Source of the DNA: Chloroflexota bacterium
GTDB lineage: Bacteria > Chloroflexota > Dehalococcoidia > SZUA-161 > SpSt-899
NCBI GenBank assembly: GCA_018725455.1
Contig: QLUN01000009.1
Location: 1 to 14,696 of the forward strand
Reading direction: 5' to 3'
Length of the DNA stretch: 14,696 bases
A program made the translations under genes and the position numbers. Each line of letters starts with the position of its first letter. Position 1 is the stretch's first letter. This document shows, piece after piece, positions 12,886-14,696 of this stretch. The notes under the pieces were generated by a model. That model had not been told where the DNA came from and made no database searches. It saw only the letters and a list, made by a program, of their open reading frames with translations.

Positions 12886-13284
12886 CTACAAACTAAAGGT
12901 GGTGGCTACACGCTCACCGGCCGAGAACTTGTCCCCGGGGATAACCGCATGGCCTAATTTGACTCGCCTGCCGATCATATCCATGGTGGCTTCATCGCAG
13001 TTTACGCCGATGATGTTACCCATGAGCCACGGGCCTTCGTCAAGCTCGATGATGCCGACAATGTATGGAGCCTGAAATCCTTCTGACGCCACGCGGATGA
13101 CGGTGAAGGTTCTGATCTCTCCCTGACCGCGGAGTTCAACGATGTCCAGATCCTCGCCGGCACACTCGATACATACCTTCTTGGGGGGTACGGTGTAGCC
13201 ACCGCAGGCATTGCATTTGAGTCCCAGCAGCCTGTTCTCTCTCAGCGCAGCGGTATACGCCTTATGAGTCAGTTTATATTCCAT
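12886..13284 (-). CDS. DUF35-type Zn-ribbon OB-fold protein, thiolase partner
   Basis: The 132-residue protein has a rubredoxin-like zinc ribbon, Cys24-x2-Cys27 and Cys38-x2-Cys41, in a CNACGG...CIEC context. An OB-fold follows (GQGEIRTFTVIRV, then PYIVGIIELDEGPWLMGNI). Proteins of this kind form complexes with thiolases or HMG-CoA-synthase-like enzymes and help bring acyl-CoA intermediates together. That fits its place two bases behind an SCP-x-type thiolase. The ATG at 13284 has GAGGAGGGG nine bases upstream. A longer open frame to 13389 overlaps the thiolase and has no domain character, so it is rejected. The TAG stop abuts a palindrome, so the last residues may have been set by that element. 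Confidence 0.9.
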   Translation of the reverse strand: MEYKLTHKAYTAALRENRLLGLKCNACGGYTVPPKKVCIECAGEDLDIVELRGQGEIRTFTVIRVASEGFQAPYIVGIIELDEGPWLMGNIIGVNCDEATMDMIGRRVKLGHAVIPGDKFSAGERVATTFSL

Positions 13285-13286
13285 GT

Positions 13287-14534
13287 TTACCAGCCCCTCC
13301 TCAGGATTATGTTGCATATTGTGCCGGCATCGCCGCCCAGCGTATCGGTCATGCCTATTGTTGCACCCGCCACCTGTCGCTCTCCGCATTCACCCCGGAG
13401 CTGCTTTACCACTTCGTATATCTGACGAGCACCGGTAGCCCCGATGGGATGACCCACTGCCTTAAGACCACCGGAGGGATTGATGGCGATTTTGCCGCCG
13501 ATCTCGGTCTCACCCCGCGCCACCGCCCGGCTTCCCTGGCCGAACTCAAAGAATCCGAGGCATTCCATGGCCACAATCTCGGCGATGGTAAAGCAATCAT
13601 GGAGCTCGCAGAGGTCGACATCCGGTGGCTCAATGCCCGCCTGAGTATAGGCTTGCTTTGCCGATAGAATTCGAGATTTCATCTGGGTGTAGTCCTTCTG
13701 ATCGGCGAGAGAGCCGGCGGAACACTGCCCCACGCCAGCCACCAGAACAGGCTTGTCGGTCAATGCCCTGGCCTTATCGATGGATGCCAGGACCAGCGCC
13801 GCGGCACCATCGGTGAAAGGGCAGCAATCATAGAGCTGCAAGGGATCGGCGATCATGGGATTCACCTTGATATCACGAAAGAACTCCATCTCATCAGCCC
13901 AGGTGGGAACCGGCTGCCCCCTCTGCGTTGCTCTGGCTATCCGTGCCTCCATGAGGTCTCTAATGGTTGCCTGGAAGTGAGCCTTAGGATTGAGCTTGCC
14001 GTTGTGATGGTTCTTGATGGCCACCATTGCCATTTGCTCCTTGAGTTTCGGGAGCGGTATGGCGTACTTATGGGAGTAGAGGTGAGCCAGCATGGCGAAG
14101 ACCCCGGGAAAGGTGATCCCTGCGGGGCCCTCGTAGTAGCTATTGCTACACATGGCAAAGGCCCGCGTTGCGGCGGGGGTGTCCATCGCCAAAACCCTCT
14201 CGGTGCCACCGGCGAGCACGATGTCATAATACCCCGAGGCTACCCATATGAAGGCGTCTCTGACCGCCACCGAGCCGCTAGCACAGGCACCCTCGAATCT
14301 GGTTGCAGGGATATTGGGGACTCCGATATCGGCGACGGCGAATGGAGCCATGTTTGCCTGGCCCTCTTCATGTGAGCCAAACACGTTACCGAAGAAAAGC
14401 GCCTCAATATCCTTTGGCTCGAGATTCGACTCGTTTATGGCCTCCATGGCAGCCTCAGAGAACATCTCAACGTTGGTATTTTCCGAGACGCCGAACCTGG
14501 TCATTCCCACACCAACTACTGCAACCTCTCTCAT
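13287..14534 (-). CDS. SCP-x/SCP2-type thiolase (acetyl-CoA acetyltransferase family)
   Basis: The 415-residue thiolase-fold enzyme has nucleophile Cys84 in EGACASGS, His312 in ELHDCF and His362 in GHPIGATG. The second catalytic cysteine near the C-terminus of biosynthetic thiolases is missing; that region reads MTDTLGGDAG, as in the SCP-x branch. Members of this branch work in acyl-CoA condensation or cleavage, often with a DUF35 Zn-ribbon subunit, which is encoded immediately downstream. The start ATG has AAAGGAGG four bases upstream, and it overlaps the stop of the preceding partial gene as ATGA. The exact substrate cannot be read from sequence. Confidence 0.92.
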   Translation of the reverse strand: MREVAVVGVGMTRFGVSENTNVEMFSEAAMEAINESNLEPKDIEALFFGNVFGSHEEGQANMAPFAVADIGVPNIPATRFEGACASGSVAVRDAFIWVASGYYDIVLAGGTERVLAMDTPAATRAFAMCSNSYYEGPAGITFPGVFAMLAHLYSHKYAIPLPKLKEQMAMVAIKNHHNGKLNPKAHFQATIRDLMEARIARATQRGQPVPTWADEMEFFRDIKVNPMIADPLQLYDCCPFTDGAAALVLASIDKARALTDKPVLVAGVGQCSAGSLADQKDYTQMKSRILSAKQAYTQAGIEPPDVDLCELHDCFTIAEIVAMECLGFFEFGQGSRAVARGETEIGGKIAINPSGGLKAVGHPIGATGARQIYEVVKQLRGECGERQVAGATIGMTDTLGGDAGTICNIILRRGW

Positions 14535-14696
14535 CTTTCCTCCTTTGAGCGCCTGAATTTCCTCGACACCGCGGCCGTCAATTCCAGTGCCCGCTCCGCT
14601 GACCGGGGCGAGATCGAAGCCAGGCCGCAGGACGGGGTAATCAGGCTTTGTTCCAATAATCTGTCATAACCGATGCCATTATCCGAAAGCAAACCC
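14531..14696 (-). CDS. 3' end of a MetE-C/UROD-superfamily methyltransferase-like gene (partial)
   Basis: An open minus-strand frame enters from the right edge and ends at a TGA overlapping the thiolase start (ATGA). Its 54 visible residues include LLEQSLITPSCGLASISPRS and AERALELTAAVSRKF. The PSCGL segment followed by a helix matches the last block of cobalamin-independent methionine synthase-like proteins, whose cysteine is the last zinc ligand (NPDCGLKTR in E. coli MetE). The family call rests on this short tail only. The overlap implies one operon with the thiolase and OB-fold genes. Confidence 0.6.
   Translation of the reverse strand, partial: GLLSDNGIGYDRLLEQSLITPSCGLASISPRSAERALELTAAVSRKFRRSKEER

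Noticed and set aside
13285..13389. N-terminal extension of the OB-fold gene
   Set aside because: It lies inside the thiolase 3' end in another frame and has low-complexity residues. The ATG at 13284 has a strong ribosome site and starts right at the domain.

Overview
This is bacterial DNA in which every recognised gene lies on the minus strand. I see no rRNA, tRNA, CRISPR array or transposase gene. The host is probably an uncultured anaerobe. The thiolase / Zn-ribbon OB-fold / MetE-C-like cluster at the right end is the kind seen in Dehalococcoidia-like Chloroflexota, whereas the nucleoside genes resemble Firmicutes operons. This placement is inference and is weak. Composition suggests a mosaic: the far left (1-1150) is visibly AT-rich, while the rest is GC-rich.

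Layout, read in the direction of transcription from high to low coordinates: (i) 14696-12739 holds the 3' end of a MetE-C/UROD-like gene, an SCP-x-type thiolase, a DUF35-type Zn-ribbon OB-fold protein and a tiny basic ORF, joined by ATGA-type overlaps or very short gaps as far as the OB-fold gene. (ii) 12738-12400 is a gene-free stretch with a copy of a 56-bp direct repeat, a short dead reading frame, a good sigma-70-type promoter and a structured leader. (iii) 12399-7659 is a BMP-family nucleoside ABC importer (binding lipoprotein, double ATPase, two permeases). (iv) 7637-7609 is a second good promoter, followed by deoC, deoB, two divergent purine nucleoside phosphorylases, pdp and cdd (7557-2190). 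(v) 2184-1177 is a COG2187 phosphotransferase-fold gene directly behind cdd. (vi) 1143-764 is a hicB-hicA toxin-antitoxin pair, whose 59-aa toxin gene is easily missed. (vii) 743-693 is a decayed 16-codon copy of the tail of the gene in (v). (viii) 665-12 is a Dph6-like PP-loop ATPase.

Blocks (iii) and (iv) form one functional unit. The ABC importer brings in nucleosides and the phosphorylases split them to bases and (deoxy)ribose-1-phosphate. DeoB isomerises the sugar to the 5-phosphate, and DeoC splits deoxyribose-5-phosphate to glyceraldehyde-3-phosphate and acetaldehyde. Cdd routes cytidine to uridine for Pdp.

The most notable observation is that this whole 10.5-kb unit is bracketed by two exact 56-bp direct repeats (2155-2210 and 12661-12716). 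The repeat carries the first ten codons and leader of the COG2187 gene. At the left junction it also supplies the last six codons and the stop of cdd. This looks like an insertion next to that gene, with duplication of its 5' end, or like an assembly join at a k-mer-sized repeat. Reads spanning the junctions would decide.
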